From NCBI RefSeq assembly GCF_001571005.1, contig NZ_BCST01000001.1, positions 496,001 to 560,000 of the forward strand: 64,000 nucleotides of DNA, given 5' to 3'. The translations under genes and the position numbers were made by a program. A model generated the notes under the pieces. It saw nothing but the letters and a program-made list of their open reading frames with translations. It was not told the origin of the DNA and did no database searches. Shown here piece by piece: positions 1-6,570 of the stretch (positions are counted from its first letter, which is position 1; each line of letters starts with the position of its first letter). The DNA comes from Herbiconiux solani NBRC 106740 (GTDB lineage Bacteria > Actinomycetota > Actinomycetes > Actinomycetales > Microbacteriaceae).

Positions 1-558
1 GCGAACTTCGCCGACGCCCTCTCGGCCGGACCGGCCGGCGTCCACATCGACGCTCCGGTCATCCTCGTGCCGCCGACCGGGCTCGACGGCCCGACCTCGC
101 AGCTGATCAGCCGGTTCGGGTTCGAAGAGGCGGCCGTGATCGGCGGAAAGTCGTCCATCTCCGACGACACGCTCGCGGCTATCCACGCGCTCGTCCCCGG
201 CGACAAGGCCACCTTCCGGCTGAGCGGTGAGAACCGCTACGCGACCTCGGTCGCCGTGGCCTACCAGTTCTTCGGCGGGACAGACAGCGTCTTCGTCGCC
301 TCGGGCGAGACCTTCCCCGACGCCCTGTCTGCCGGCCCGGTGACCCGCACGTTCAACTCTCCGATCTACCTGTCGTCGAAGGAGTGCCTCCCGAACGTGG
401 TCTACGGCGACATCCAGGACATCGGTGCGACGGACGTGTACCTGGTCGGCGGTCCCGCCTCGCTCGCGACGCCGGCGCTGGATCAGCTGCAGACCTGCGA
501 CCCGATCACGACGAAGTCGGAGACGGCTCCCGTCTCGCCGCGGGGTGCTCGCGGCTAG
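1..558 (+). CDS. Cell wall-binding repeat 2 (CWB2) surface protein, 3' fragment
   Basis: The reading frame is open from the first base, so only the C-terminal 185 residues are present and the start lies outside the window. It carries two CWB2-type units: each has a phrase of the type NFADALSAGP or TFPDALSAGP, followed by a short beta-strand and a VxLVGG-like turn (VYLVGGPASL near the end). CWB2 repeats occur in secreted proteins and bind anionic wall polymers non-covalently, so this should be an exported, wall-attached protein. The catalytic or adhesive part, if any, would be upstream. The C-terminus ends shortly after the last repeat with no membrane anchor, which fits non-covalent attachment. 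A strong hairpin follows the stop codon. The family call is firm; the function of the whole protein cannot be judged from this fragment. Confidence 0.85.
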   Translation, partial: ANFADALSAGPAGVHIDAPVILVPPTGLDGPTSQLISRFGFEEAAVIGGKSSISDDTLAAIHALVPGDKATFRLSGENRYATSVAVAYQFFGGTDSVFVASGETFPDALSAGPVTRTFNSPIYLSSKECLPNVVYGDIQDIGATDVYLVGGPASLATPALDQLQTCDPITTKSETAPVSPRGARG

Positions 559-579
559 TCGCCGAACCACCACCGGCCC

Positions 580-620
580 CGGGGGCACGTGTCTGCTGTG
601 AGCGGAACCACGTGCCCCCG
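580..620. terminator. 12-bp stem hairpin after the CWB2 gene
   Basis: A perfect 12-bp inverted repeat (arms 580-591 and 609-620, GGGGGCACGTG in the left arm) encloses a 17-base loop. It lies 22 bases after the CWB2 stop and 28 bases before the next start. There is no T-run, so it is either a GC-type terminator or a dyad operator: the arms each contain the palindrome CACGTG. Confidence 0.5.
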
Positions 621-647
621 CGGTCGTTCCCCCGGTTGACTGGGGCC

Positions 648-1052
648 ATGAGCCCCGCGCCCGCCTCCTCGTCCGCCGACACCGCTACTGCCGCCGGCAT
701 CACCGACGCCCAGACCGCCGTCGCCCCCGCCGCACGGCCCGAGCGCCTCTGGCGCGAGGTCGTGGGCGACGAGCTCCGCACCGTGCGGCAGACCCGCGGC
801 GAGTCGCTCCGCCGGGTCGCTACCCGGGCCCGGGTCTCGCCTCAGTACCTCTCCGAGATCGAGCGCGGCTTCAAGGAGGCCTCGAGCGAGATCCTCGCCG
901 CCCTGGGCACCGCCCTCGACCTGTCCCTCGTCGACCTGACGAGAGGCGCCGCCGCGCGCCTCACGCCGACGGTGCTCGAGGTCTCGTCGCTGCAGACGGC
1001 CCCCGCCATGCCCGCAGCGCCCGCCGCCACCGCATTCGCCCTGGCCGCCTGA
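648..1052 (+). CDS. ClgR-like XRE-family transcriptional regulator
   Basis: 134-residue DNA-binding protein starting at ATG 648. A disordered Ala/Pro/Thr-rich leader of about 38 residues precedes one helix-turn-helix domain (about 40-105). The recognition region reads RVSPQYLSEIERGFKEASSE and is followed by ILAALGTALD. The ERGxKEASSE signature is characteristic of ClgR, the actinobacterial activator of Clp protease genes, so a ClgR-type fold is clear. Usual ClgR genes sit near cinA or pgsA, and none of those neighbours or any clp gene is present here, so this is more likely a paralogue with its own targets. The Ala-rich C-terminus could act as a degradation tag, as the ALAA-type end of ClgR does; here the protein ends FALAA, which supports that idea. 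Targets are not visible. Confidence 0.75.
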   Translation: MSPAPASSSADTATAAGITDAQTAVAPAARPERLWREVVGDELRTVRQTRGESLRRVATRARVSPQYLSEIERGFKEASSEILAALGTALDLSLVDLTRGAAARLTPTVLEVSSLQTAPAMPAAPAATAFALAA

Positions 1053-1084
1053 CCGCGCGACCGCCCGACCGCTGATTCAGGCAG

Positions 1085-1846
1085 TCACGCCGTCAGCACG
1101 AGCGGTCCGTCCTCCGTCACGGCCAGAGTGTGCTCGGTGTGCGCCGCGCGGCTTCCGTCGGCCGATCGCAGCGTCCAGCCGTCCGCATCCGTTCGAAGGC
1201 GGGCGGTGGTCTTCGCCCACCACGGCTCGAGGGCGAAGACCATCCCGGGGCGGATGCGGTAGCCCCGTCCCGCGCGCCCGTCGTTGCAGATGAACAGGTC
1301 GCCGTGCATGGTCCGCCCGACCCCGTGTCCGCCGAAATCGTGGTTGACCGGGTACCCGTACGCCGCGGCGACCGCACCGATCGCCGCCGAGATGTCGCCG
1401 ATCCGGTTGCCCGGCGTGGCGGCGGCGATCCCGGCCTCGAGAGCCTCTTCGGTCGACCGGATGAGGCGGAGGTCGTCGGGGTCGGGCCGCCCCACCACGA
1501 CCGTCACCGCCGCATCCGCCACCCAGCCGTCGACCGAGACGGCGAAGTCCAGGCTCAGCACGTCCCCGTCTCGGAGCACGTAGTCGTGGGGCATCCCGTG
1601 CTGGGCGGCGTCGTTCACCGAGAGGCAGATCACGTTGCGGAACGGGCCGTTGCCGAAGGAGGGCGCGTAGTCCCAGTAGCAGGAGACGGCTCCGCGGTCG
1701 GCGACCCTCCTCCGGGCGTCGGCCTCGAGGTCGAGCAGGTTGACCCCCACGGCGGCCCGCGCGGCCAATTCGTCCAGGGTTCGCCGCACGAAGGCGCCGG
1801 CCGCGCGCATCCGGTCGATCTCGGCGGGGGTGTGCAGTTCGATCAT
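1085..1846 (-). CDS. map: Type I methionine aminopeptidase (accessory paralogue)
   Basis: 253-residue cytosolic metalloprotease that removes the initiator methionine from nascent proteins. The start at 1846 was chosen because MIELHTPAEIDRMR is the family's normal N-terminus; an ATG further upstream would add 21 residues of low-complexity sequence and cross the promoter. All five metal ligands can be placed: D100 (LDF), D111 (ADAA), H174 (GGHGVG), E207 (ALEP) and E238 (TEHT). Catalytic histidines H83 (QHGMP) and H181 are also present, so it should be active. It lies divergent from a small XRE regulator (1912-2190) with a palindromic AT-rich promoter between them, not beside secY/adk where the housekeeping map usually is. 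This suggests a regulated second copy. If the predicted minus-strand -10 is used, transcription would begin only a few bases before the ATG. Confidence 0.92.
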   Translation of the reverse strand: MIELHTPAEIDRMRAAGAFVRRTLDELAARAAVGVNLLDLEADARRRVADRGAVSCYWDYAPSFGNGPFRNVICLSVNDAAQHGMPHDYVLRDGDVLSLDFAVSVDGWVADAAVTVVVGRPDPDDLRLIRSTEEALEAGIAAATPGNRIGDISAAIGAVAAAYGYPVNHDFGGHGVGRTMHGDLFICNDGRAGRGYRIRPGMVFALEPWWAKTTARLRTDADGWTLRSADGSRAAHTEHTLAVTEDGPLVLTA

Positions 1847-1849
1847 GTC

Positions 1850-1863
1850 GGTATAATAATACC
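1850..1863. promoter_or_regulatory. Palindromic AT-rich promoter/operator between map and xre
   Basis: GGTAT-AATA-ATACC is a 5-bp perfect inverted repeat with a 4-base spacer in an otherwise very GC-rich sequence. It contains a consensus TATAAT on the plus strand (1852-1857) and TATTAT on the minus strand (1861-1856), so both divergent genes could use it as a -10 box. A small XRE protein encoded next door is the obvious candidate to bind it. Confidence 0.6.
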
Positions 1864-1911
1864 GTTCCCCGAAGCCATGCCCAGGCCCAGGCCCAGCCCC
1901 AGGAGGCACTC

Positions 1912-2190
1912 ATGATGGTCCGCGCTCCCCTCACGCCCGAGCAGCTCGAGGCCGGCAGGCGCCTCGGCGAGACCCTCCGCCGCTCCCGGGGCGAACGACC
2001 GCTCGCCGAGGTCGCGATGCAGGCGGGCATCTCCCCTGAGACGCTCCGGAAGATCGAGACCGGCCGGCTGCCGAGCCCGGCCTTCGGCGTCGTCGCCGCA
2101 CTCGCTTCCGCCCTCGGACTCTCCCTGGATGCCTTGGCCGGCGAGATCGCCCCGATCCGCGCCGCGGACCGCGACGACCGGATCGCCTAG
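1912..2190 (+). CDS. Small XRE-family regulator paired with map
   Basis: 92-residue helix-turn-helix protein: HTH at about residues 13-75 with LAEVAMQAGISPETLRKIETGRLPS as the core (split across helices 2-4) and a short acidic tail. An AGGAGG sequence at 1901-1906 is 5 bases before ATG 1912 and 8 bases before ATG 1915, so either codon could start translation. No ligand-binding domain is present, so it is a simple DNA-binding regulator, probably autoregulatory and acting on the divergent map through the palindrome at 1850-1863. XRE-map gene pairs are a plausible conserved module in this family, but that is inference. Base composition is like its neighbours. Confidence 0.85.
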   Translation: MMVRAPLTPEQLEAGRRLGETLRRSRGERPLAEVAMQAGISPETLRKIETGRLPSPAFGVVAALASALGLSLDALAGEIAPIRAADRDDRIA

Positions 2191-2223
2191 CGGGCAGCAC
2201 CCGACCGGGGGTTCACTGGAAGC

Positions 2224-3261
2224 ATGAGAGCGATCGTGTACTCCGAGAACGGTTCATCCGAGGTGCTGCGGCTCGAGGAGCGGCCCGTGCCCGAGCCCGC
2301 CGCCGGCGAGGTGCGGGTGCGCATCGCCGTCTCGGCGGTCAACCCGACCGACTGGAAGAACCGGTCCGGCGGCGGCACCGGCGCCGGGGAGACCGGCGAC
2401 CGCACCCCGAACCAGGACGGCGCGGGCGTCGTGGACGCGGTCGGCGCGGGCGTGACCTCGGTGGTACCGGGCGACCGCGTCTGGCTCTTCCTCTCCGCCT
2501 ACCAGCGCCCGACCGGCACCGCGCAGGAGTTCACCGTGGTGCCCGCTGAGCGGGTCGTGAAGCTGCCCGAGGGCGTCTCGTTCGACCAGGGCGCCTCGAT
2601 GGGCGTGCCCGCGATGACCGCCCATCGCGCCCTCACCGTGCACGAGGGCGGTCCGGCGCGACTCTCCCCTGGCGCCCTCGAGGGCCGGACGGTGCTCGTC
2701 GCAGGCGGGGCCGGCGCCGTCGGTCACGCCGCCATCCAACTCGCCCACTGGGCGGGAGCAACCGTCGTCACGACCGTCTCCTCCGCCGAGAAAGCCGCCT
2801 CCGCGGCCTCCGCCGGCGCCGACATCGTCGTGAACTACCGCGAGGAGAATGCCGCCGAGGTCATCCGCACCGCCGCCCCCGACGGAGTCGACCTGGTGGT
2901 CGAGGTCTCGCCCTCGAAGAACGCCGAGCTGGATGCGGCCGTGCTCGCGAACCACGGCAGCATCGCCGTCTACGCCAACGACGGCGGCGACACCATGACT
3001 CTGGATGTGCGGGCCCACTTCGCCATCAACGCCCGCTACCAGTTCCTGCTGCTCTACACCGTGGGCGCCGAGGCGCTGAGCACCGCCGCCGAGGACATCA
3101 CGGCGGCCCTCGCCGACGGCGCGCTGCCGGTGGGCACCGAGGCGGGTCTGCCGCTCATCCGGTTCGCCCTCGAGGACACCGCGGCCGCCCACGACGCCGT
3201 GGAGCAGGGCGTGACCGGCAAGGTGCTGATCGACGTCGCCGATCTGCCGGCAGAGCGGTAG
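2224..3261 (+). CDS. NADPH:quinone reductase-like MDR oxidoreductase
   Basis: 345-residue zinc-independent medium-chain dehydrogenase/reductase of the quinone oxidoreductase type. The N-terminal GroES-like domain (about 1-130) contains the NQDGAGVV and GDRVW signatures but not the cysteine cluster of the structural zinc site. The Rossmann domain starts with AGGAGAVGHAAIQLAHWAGA (about 160-180), the expected NAD(P)-binding glycine motif. The probable reaction is NADPH-dependent reduction of quinones or alpha,beta-unsaturated carbonyls in the cytosol. The start at 2224 has only a weak upstream GGAAG. The next gene, an alpha/beta-hydrolase relative, begins 10 bases after the stop, so the two are probably co-transcribed. 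Substrate is not predictable. Confidence 0.88.
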   Translation: MRAIVYSENGSSEVLRLEERPVPEPAAGEVRVRIAVSAVNPTDWKNRSGGGTGAGETGDRTPNQDGAGVVDAVGAGVTSVVPGDRVWLFLSAYQRPTGTAQEFTVVPAERVVKLPEGVSFDQGASMGVPAMTAHRALTVHEGGPARLSPGALEGRTVLVAGGAGAVGHAAIQLAHWAGATVVTTVSSAEKAASAASAGADIVVNYREENAAEVIRTAAPDGVDLVVEVSPSKNAELDAAVLANHGSIAVYANDGGDTMTLDVRAHFAINARYQFLLLYTVGAEALSTAAEDITAALADGALPVGTEAGLPLIRFALEDTAAAHDAVEQGVTGKVLIDVADLPAER

Positions 3262-3271
3262 GACGGATCGC

Positions 3272-4216
3272 ATGGCCAACCAGCTGACCACCCTCCCCTC
3301 CGGCGACGTCGTCGGACTCTCCGCGACCGGCGACCCGCTCGCGACCCGGCTCGTGCTGTTCTGCCTCCCCACACCGGGCGCGGGCATGTTCGACCCCGAT
3401 CCGATGGTCACCGACCCGTGGGGCGTGCACCTGGTCTCGCTCGACCGGCCGGGCTACGGGTCGACCCCGCCCGTCGGCACCACCGGCCCGGGAATCGACA
3501 CCAGCACCCGGGTCCGCGACTCCGCGACCGAGGGCGGCACGCGCGACCGTCCGAGCATCCAGGACCGCGCGGACGACCTCGCCGCCTACCTCACCTCCTC
3601 CCGGCAGGACGCACAGCGCTCCAACGGCACCGTGCTGGGCGCGGCCGGGGTCGTCGGCTGGGGAACCGGGGGCATGGTCGCCCTCTCGCTCGCCGCGCGG
3701 CATCCCGAGCTCGTCGACCGGGTGGCCACCGTGCAGACCGCGGCCCCGCACGGCTTCACGTTCGATCCAGCGACCCAGGCCCTCCCTCCGTTCGACGTGG
3801 AGGCCCTCGGGATCCCGGGCGACGACCCGCGGCTCGAGCGCCCCGGCCTCCGCAACCGGCTCGACCGGATGCTGGCCGAGGCCGCCGTGCAAGGCGATGC
3901 GGGCGCCGCCGCCGACCGGCGCGCCCTGCGCGACCACTCCTGGGCGCGCGAGCTCGGCTCGGTCACCGCCGACGTGCGGCTGATCTACGCCGACGACATG
4001 ACCTACGTCGACCGCTATGACGGTTATTGGTACCGCAAGCGACTGCCCAAGGCTCGGGTGGTGCGCGTCTCCTCCGGCGGGGCGCTGGTGATCGCGACCC
4101 AGTGGGCGCGCATCCTGGCGCACGTCGCCCCGAACCACGGCGGTCTCTCGGAGACCTCGCGGGGCGTGCAGGATGCCGGTGCGCCGAGGGAAGCGCGATC
4201 CAGGAATCGGGGCTAG
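3272..4216 (+). CDS. Alpha/beta-hydrolase-fold protein lacking the nucleophile
   Basis: 314-residue protein with alpha/beta-hydrolase features: the strand 3/oxyanion region VLFCLPTPG, the LDRPGYGSTP turn after strand 4 (about 57-66), and a nucleophile-elbow segment GVVGWGTGGMVALSLAARHPELVDRV. The elbow normally reads G-x-Ser-x-G. Here it is G129-W-G131-T-G133, so the catalytic serine is replaced by glycine at codon 3662-3664. Unless another residue substitutes, it is probably not a serine hydrolase. It might be a binding or regulatory relative, or use a different chemistry. It follows the MDR oxidoreductase by 10 bases and precedes a small acidic protein gene by 10 bases. Confidence 0.75.
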   Translation: MANQLTTLPSGDVVGLSATGDPLATRLVLFCLPTPGAGMFDPDPMVTDPWGVHLVSLDRPGYGSTPPVGTTGPGIDTSTRVRDSATEGGTRDRPSIQDRADDLAAYLTSSRQDAQRSNGTVLGAAGVVGWGTGGMVALSLAARHPELVDRVATVQTAAPHGFTFDPATQALPPFDVEALGIPGDDPRLERPGLRNRLDRMLAEAAVQGDAGAAADRRALRDHSWARELGSVTADVRLIYADDMTYVDRYDGYWYRKRLPKARVVRVSSGGALVIATQWARILAHVAPNHGGLSETSRGVQDAGAPREARSRNRG

Positions 4217-4226
4217 TGTCGCGAAC

Positions 4227-4526
4227 ATGACCGATGACAGCACGCGCGACGAGAGCACGACCGAGAACACCTCCGACGATGTCACGCGAGACGACAGCGT
4301 GACCCGCGAGGTGGACGGCGACACCGTTCAGCACCGACCGATCATGAGCGGCGCCGACGAGGCGAGCGAGGACGAGAAGGCCGACGGCCGTGACGCCCAG
4401 GAGCGCGCCGACGCCGCGTTCTACGAGGGCAAGGACAAGACGAACGCGGGCCAGCCCGACCCCGAACCGTCCGAATCGGTCTACGTGAACCCCTCGAGCA
4501 GCTCCCTCTCGCACCAGAAGGACTAG
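4227..4526 (+). CDS. Small acidic hypothetical protein
   Basis: 99-residue, very hydrophilic protein rich in Asp, Glu, Thr and Ser, with no hydrophobic core and no recognisable domain; it is probably intrinsically disordered. The ATG at 4227 was chosen because a TAGTGT -10-like box (4214-4219) lies 7 bases upstream with no ribosome-binding site between, which fits leaderless translation. The N-terminal third repeats a Thr-Arg-Asp-(Asp/Glu)-Ser pattern (TRDEST, TRDDSVT). A hairpin follows the stop at 4536-4564. I cannot assign a function. Confidence 0.6.
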   Translation: MTDDSTRDESTTENTSDDVTRDDSVTREVDGDTVQHRPIMSGADEASEDEKADGRDAQERADAAFYEGKDKTNAGQPDPEPSESVYVNPSSSSLSHQKD

Positions 4527-4535
4527 GCCGGAGCG

Positions 4536-4564
4536 CCGGCACCCTACCCACTCGGAGGTGCCGG
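4536..4564 (+). terminator. Hairpin after the small acidic protein gene
   Basis: Eight-bp perfect arms CCGGCACC (4536-4543) and GGTGCCGG (4557-4564) start 10 bases after the stop codon. No T-run follows, so termination strength is uncertain. The rest of the 134-base gap to the DUF805 gene shows no gene. Confidence 0.45.
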
Positions 4565-4660
4565 TGTCCGCCACCCGATCGGGGGCTTGTCAGGCCCTGG
4601 GAGCACCGCGCTACAGTCGGCAGCGTTGCCGATTCCGTCCGGACCCCGAGAGGCCCCATC

Positions 4661-5110
4661 GTGACCGTTCCCGCTCAGCCCGCCACCGCCGTCCCGCTCG
4701 ACGCGCCCTACTACGACGCCCCGTTCGGTGCGGCCGTCTCCCGGTTCTGGAAGAAGTACGCCACCTTCACCGGGCGTGCCGGCCGGGCCGAGTTCTGGTG
4801 GTGGTGGCTGGTCAACCTGCTGGTGAACATCGTCTTCAACATCCTCGCCTTCGCCACCGGCGGCTACGGGATGCAGATGGACCAGACCTACGCGACCCCG
4901 AGCGCCGGGGCGGTCGTCGTATTCATCCTGTGGGGTCTGTGGGCCCTGGCCACGATCATCCCGAACCTGGCGCTGTTCGCCCGTCGGCTGCACGACGTGA
5001 ACCTCCCAGCCTGGTGGATCCTCATCGGCCTCGTGCCCGTCGGCGGGATCGTGCTGCTCGTGATGGCGGCGCTCACGCCGAACCCGGCCGGGGCGCGCTT
5101 CGACCGGTAG
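4661..5110 (+). CDS. DUF805 family integral membrane protein
   Basis: 149-residue membrane protein starting at GTG 4661 (GAGAGG a few bases upstream). The family signature FTGRAGRAEFWWWWLVNLL is at about residues 33-50. It is followed by transmembrane segments at about 44-65, 85-110 and 120-140, and the conserved RRLHDVNLPAWWIL motif lies before the last helix. DUF805 proteins (YhaH type) are small bacterial inner-membrane proteins of unknown function. A 15-bp stem terminator follows, isolating this gene from the minus-strand membrane genes downstream. Confidence 0.9.
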   Translation: MTVPAQPATAVPLDAPYYDAPFGAAVSRFWKKYATFTGRAGRAEFWWWWLVNLLVNIVFNILAFATGGYGMQMDQTYATPSAGAVVVFILWGLWALATIIPNLALFARRLHDVNLPAWWILIGLVPVGGIVLLVMAALTPNPAGARFDR

Positions 5111-5146
5111 CACCGCCGCAAGCCGGAGACACGAGCCGCAGACACG

Positions 5147-5180
5147 AAAGAGGCCCAGGGGCGAACCCCTGGGCCTCTTT
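5147..5180. terminator. Strong bidirectional terminator
   Basis: Perfect 15-bp stem (5147-5161 with 5166-5180) around the tetraloop CGAA. AAAG/CTTT at the stem ends gives short A and T runs on both strands. It lies between the convergent DUF805 gene and the small membrane protein gene ending at 5197, so it can serve both. Confidence 0.9.
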
Positions 5181-5196
5181 CTGTTACAGGCGCGTG

Positions 5197-5361
5197 CTAG
5201 ACGCGACGGTTTCCGGTGAGCAGACGCACCAGGAAGACGATCACGGCGATCGCCAGGAGGATGATCCCGACCCAGAGCAGGAAGTTCAGCGACGAGACGA
5301 AGCCGCCCGTGAACAGCAGGATGATCGCGATGACGGCGATGATGACGAGAAGGATGTTCAC
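5197..5361 (-). CDS. 54-residue two-helix membrane protein
   Basis: A short gene with a GTG start at 5361, preceded by a strong AAAGGAG ribosome-binding site a few bases upstream. The translation starts MNILLVIIAVIAIILLFTGG, then has a short polar turn, a second hydrophobic helix (about 27-47) and the basic tail RLLTGNRRV. Two transmembrane helices nearly fill the protein. The hydrophobic pattern and clean initiation site support a real gene even though it is very short. It is downstream of, and probably co-transcribed with, the DUF6458 gene (35-base gap). Function is unknown. Confidence 0.75.
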   Translation of the reverse strand: MNILLVIIAVIAIILLFTGGFVSSLNFLLWVGIILLAIAVIVFLVRLLTGNRRV

Positions 5362-5396
5362 TGTGTTTCTCCTTTGTTGCAGGGAATTGAGAGGGA

Positions 5397-5657
5397 TCAG
5401 ACGAGCGGGTCGTTGCTGTCGCGGGTGCTCCGCGTGACCTGCTCACCGCTGGCCGGGTCGACCGCGGTGCGGGTGGTGGCCGTCGTCTGACGACGACGGA
5501 GCACGAAGATGAGGCTGATCAGGAAGACGACCACTCCGGCGCCCATCAGGATGTACCCGATGAGGGACAGGTTGATGTAGCCGCCCAGGTCGACGTTCAC
5601 GGCGAACGCCAGGATGGCTCCGACCACGAACAGGCCGATGCCTGTACCGATACCCAT
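5397..5657 (-). CDS. DUF6458-like small membrane protein
   Basis: 86-residue protein with two predicted transmembrane helices (about 4-20 and 28-52). The phrases GLFVVGAILAFAVNVDL and GYILMGAGVVVFLISLIF are typical of the DUF6458 family, which is widespread in actinobacteria. A hydrophilic C-terminal tail follows (RRRQTTATTRTAVDPASGEQ), probably cytoplasmic. An AGGAGAG sequence precedes the ATG. Together with the 54-residue membrane protein it forms a small-membrane-protein operon on the minus strand. The role is not known; stress-linked membrane roles are only a guess. Confidence 0.8.
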   Translation of the reverse strand: MGIGTGIGLFVVGAILAFAVNVDLGGYINLSLIGYILMGAGVVVFLISLIFVLRRRQTTATTRTAVDPASGEQVTRSTRDSNDPLV

Positions 5658-5767
5658 GATGTGCTCTCCTCTCGCACCGCGAACGGTTCGCGGTGCCGAC
5701 TGCAGCCTGCTGAGAATCGTCTGATCCTCACCGGGACTGCGTGCCGTCTCCGACCATGCCTACCATG

Positions 5768-5794
5768 ATTGAGTCAATAGCGATTGAGTTGATC
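5768..5794. promoter_or_regulatory. Probable operator for the ArsR-phosphatase gene
   Basis: ATTGAGTCAAT at 5768-5778 is a palindrome (ATTGA-g-TCAAT), and the heptamer ATTGAGT recurs 15 bases later at 5783-5789 within GATTGAGTTGATC. It ends 28 bases before the start codon at 5823. ArsR-family proteins bind short AT-rich dyads of this kind upstream of their own genes. Confidence 0.55.
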
Positions 5795-5822
5795 CGATCC
5801 GTCCGATCGAAGGAAGTCCGCG

Positions 5823-6488
5823 ATGACCGAGCTGAAGCGTCGAGTGGAGGTCTTCGCTGCGCTGGCGGATCCGACCCGGTTGAGGATCGTCGACCTGCTC
5901 ACGCTGGGCGATCTCTCCTCCTCCGAGATCGAGAATCTGCTCGGACTCCGGTCGAACCTGGTCGCGCATCACCTCCGCGTGCTGGAGAAGGCGCAGATCA
6001 TCTCGCGCGCCCGTTCGGAGTCGGACAAGCGGCGGAGCTACATCTCCCTGCACCCCGAGGTCTTCGACACCCTCACGCCGCGCGGCGTCGACGTCCCCGA
6101 GCGGGTGGTGTTCGTCTGCACCGCGAACTCCGCGCGGTCCCAGCTCGCCGAGGCGATCTGGCGCGACTCCAGTGGGATTCCCACCGCCTCGGCCGGCGTC
6201 GCGCCGGGAACGTCGGTGAGGCCGGGGGCAATCGCCGCGGCGACCCGCCACGGCCTGCACATCGACGCCACGACGAGCCCGCGCCACATCGATCAGGTGC
6301 TCTCCGAGCACGATCTGGTCATCACCGTCTGCGACAGCGCGCATGAACTGCTGGAAGGCCGTGACGACCTGCACTGGTCGATCCCGGACCCCGCGCCCGT
6401 CGACACCCCCGAGGCGTACGACAACGCCTTCGTGCTGCTGGTGCGCCGCATCCACGCACTGACGGTGCGCCTCAGGCCTCTCACCTGA
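5823..6488 (+). CDS. ArsR-type HTH fused to low-molecular-weight phosphatase/ArsC-like domain
   Basis: 221-residue fusion. Residues 4-85 are a winged helix of the ArsR type (FAALADPTRLRIVDLL, then LRSNLVAHHLRVLEKAQII). Residues about 93-221 are a low-molecular-weight tyrosine phosphatase/thioredoxin-dependent arsenate reductase fold with the P-loop C99-TANSA-R105-S and the general-acid region IPDPAP (D189). The metal-binding cysteines of classical ArsR are not evident: the HTH contains no CVCDL motif. The catalytic domain could reduce arsenate or dephosphorylate a protein, and the HTH could make the protein its own regulator. AAGGAAG precedes the ATG. No arsenite exporter lies nearby, so arsenic resistance is not supported by context. 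Confidence 0.85.
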   Translation: MTELKRRVEVFAALADPTRLRIVDLLTLGDLSSSEIENLLGLRSNLVAHHLRVLEKAQIISRARSESDKRRSYISLHPEVFDTLTPRGVDVPERVVFVCTANSARSQLAEAIWRDSSGIPTASAGVAPGTSVRPGAIAAATRHGLHIDATTSPRHIDQVLSEHDLVITVCDSAHELLEGRDDLHWSIPDPAPVDTPEAYDNAFVLLVRRIHALTVRLRPLT

Positions 6489-6518
6489 CGCGCACCGTCG
6501 AGTCCGTGCTGTGAAACG

Positions 6519-6562
6519 GGGATGCGGCGGGGCGGATCCGCAGACCTGCCCCGCCGCATCCC
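6519..6562. terminator. Terminator between convergent phosphatase and GH3 genes
   Basis: Perfect 15-bp GC-rich stem (6519-6533 with 6548-6562) and a 14-base loop, in the 82-base gap between the two convergent genes. There is no long T-run, but the stem is very stable. Confidence 0.75.
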
Positions 6563-6570
6563 GGTCTCGG

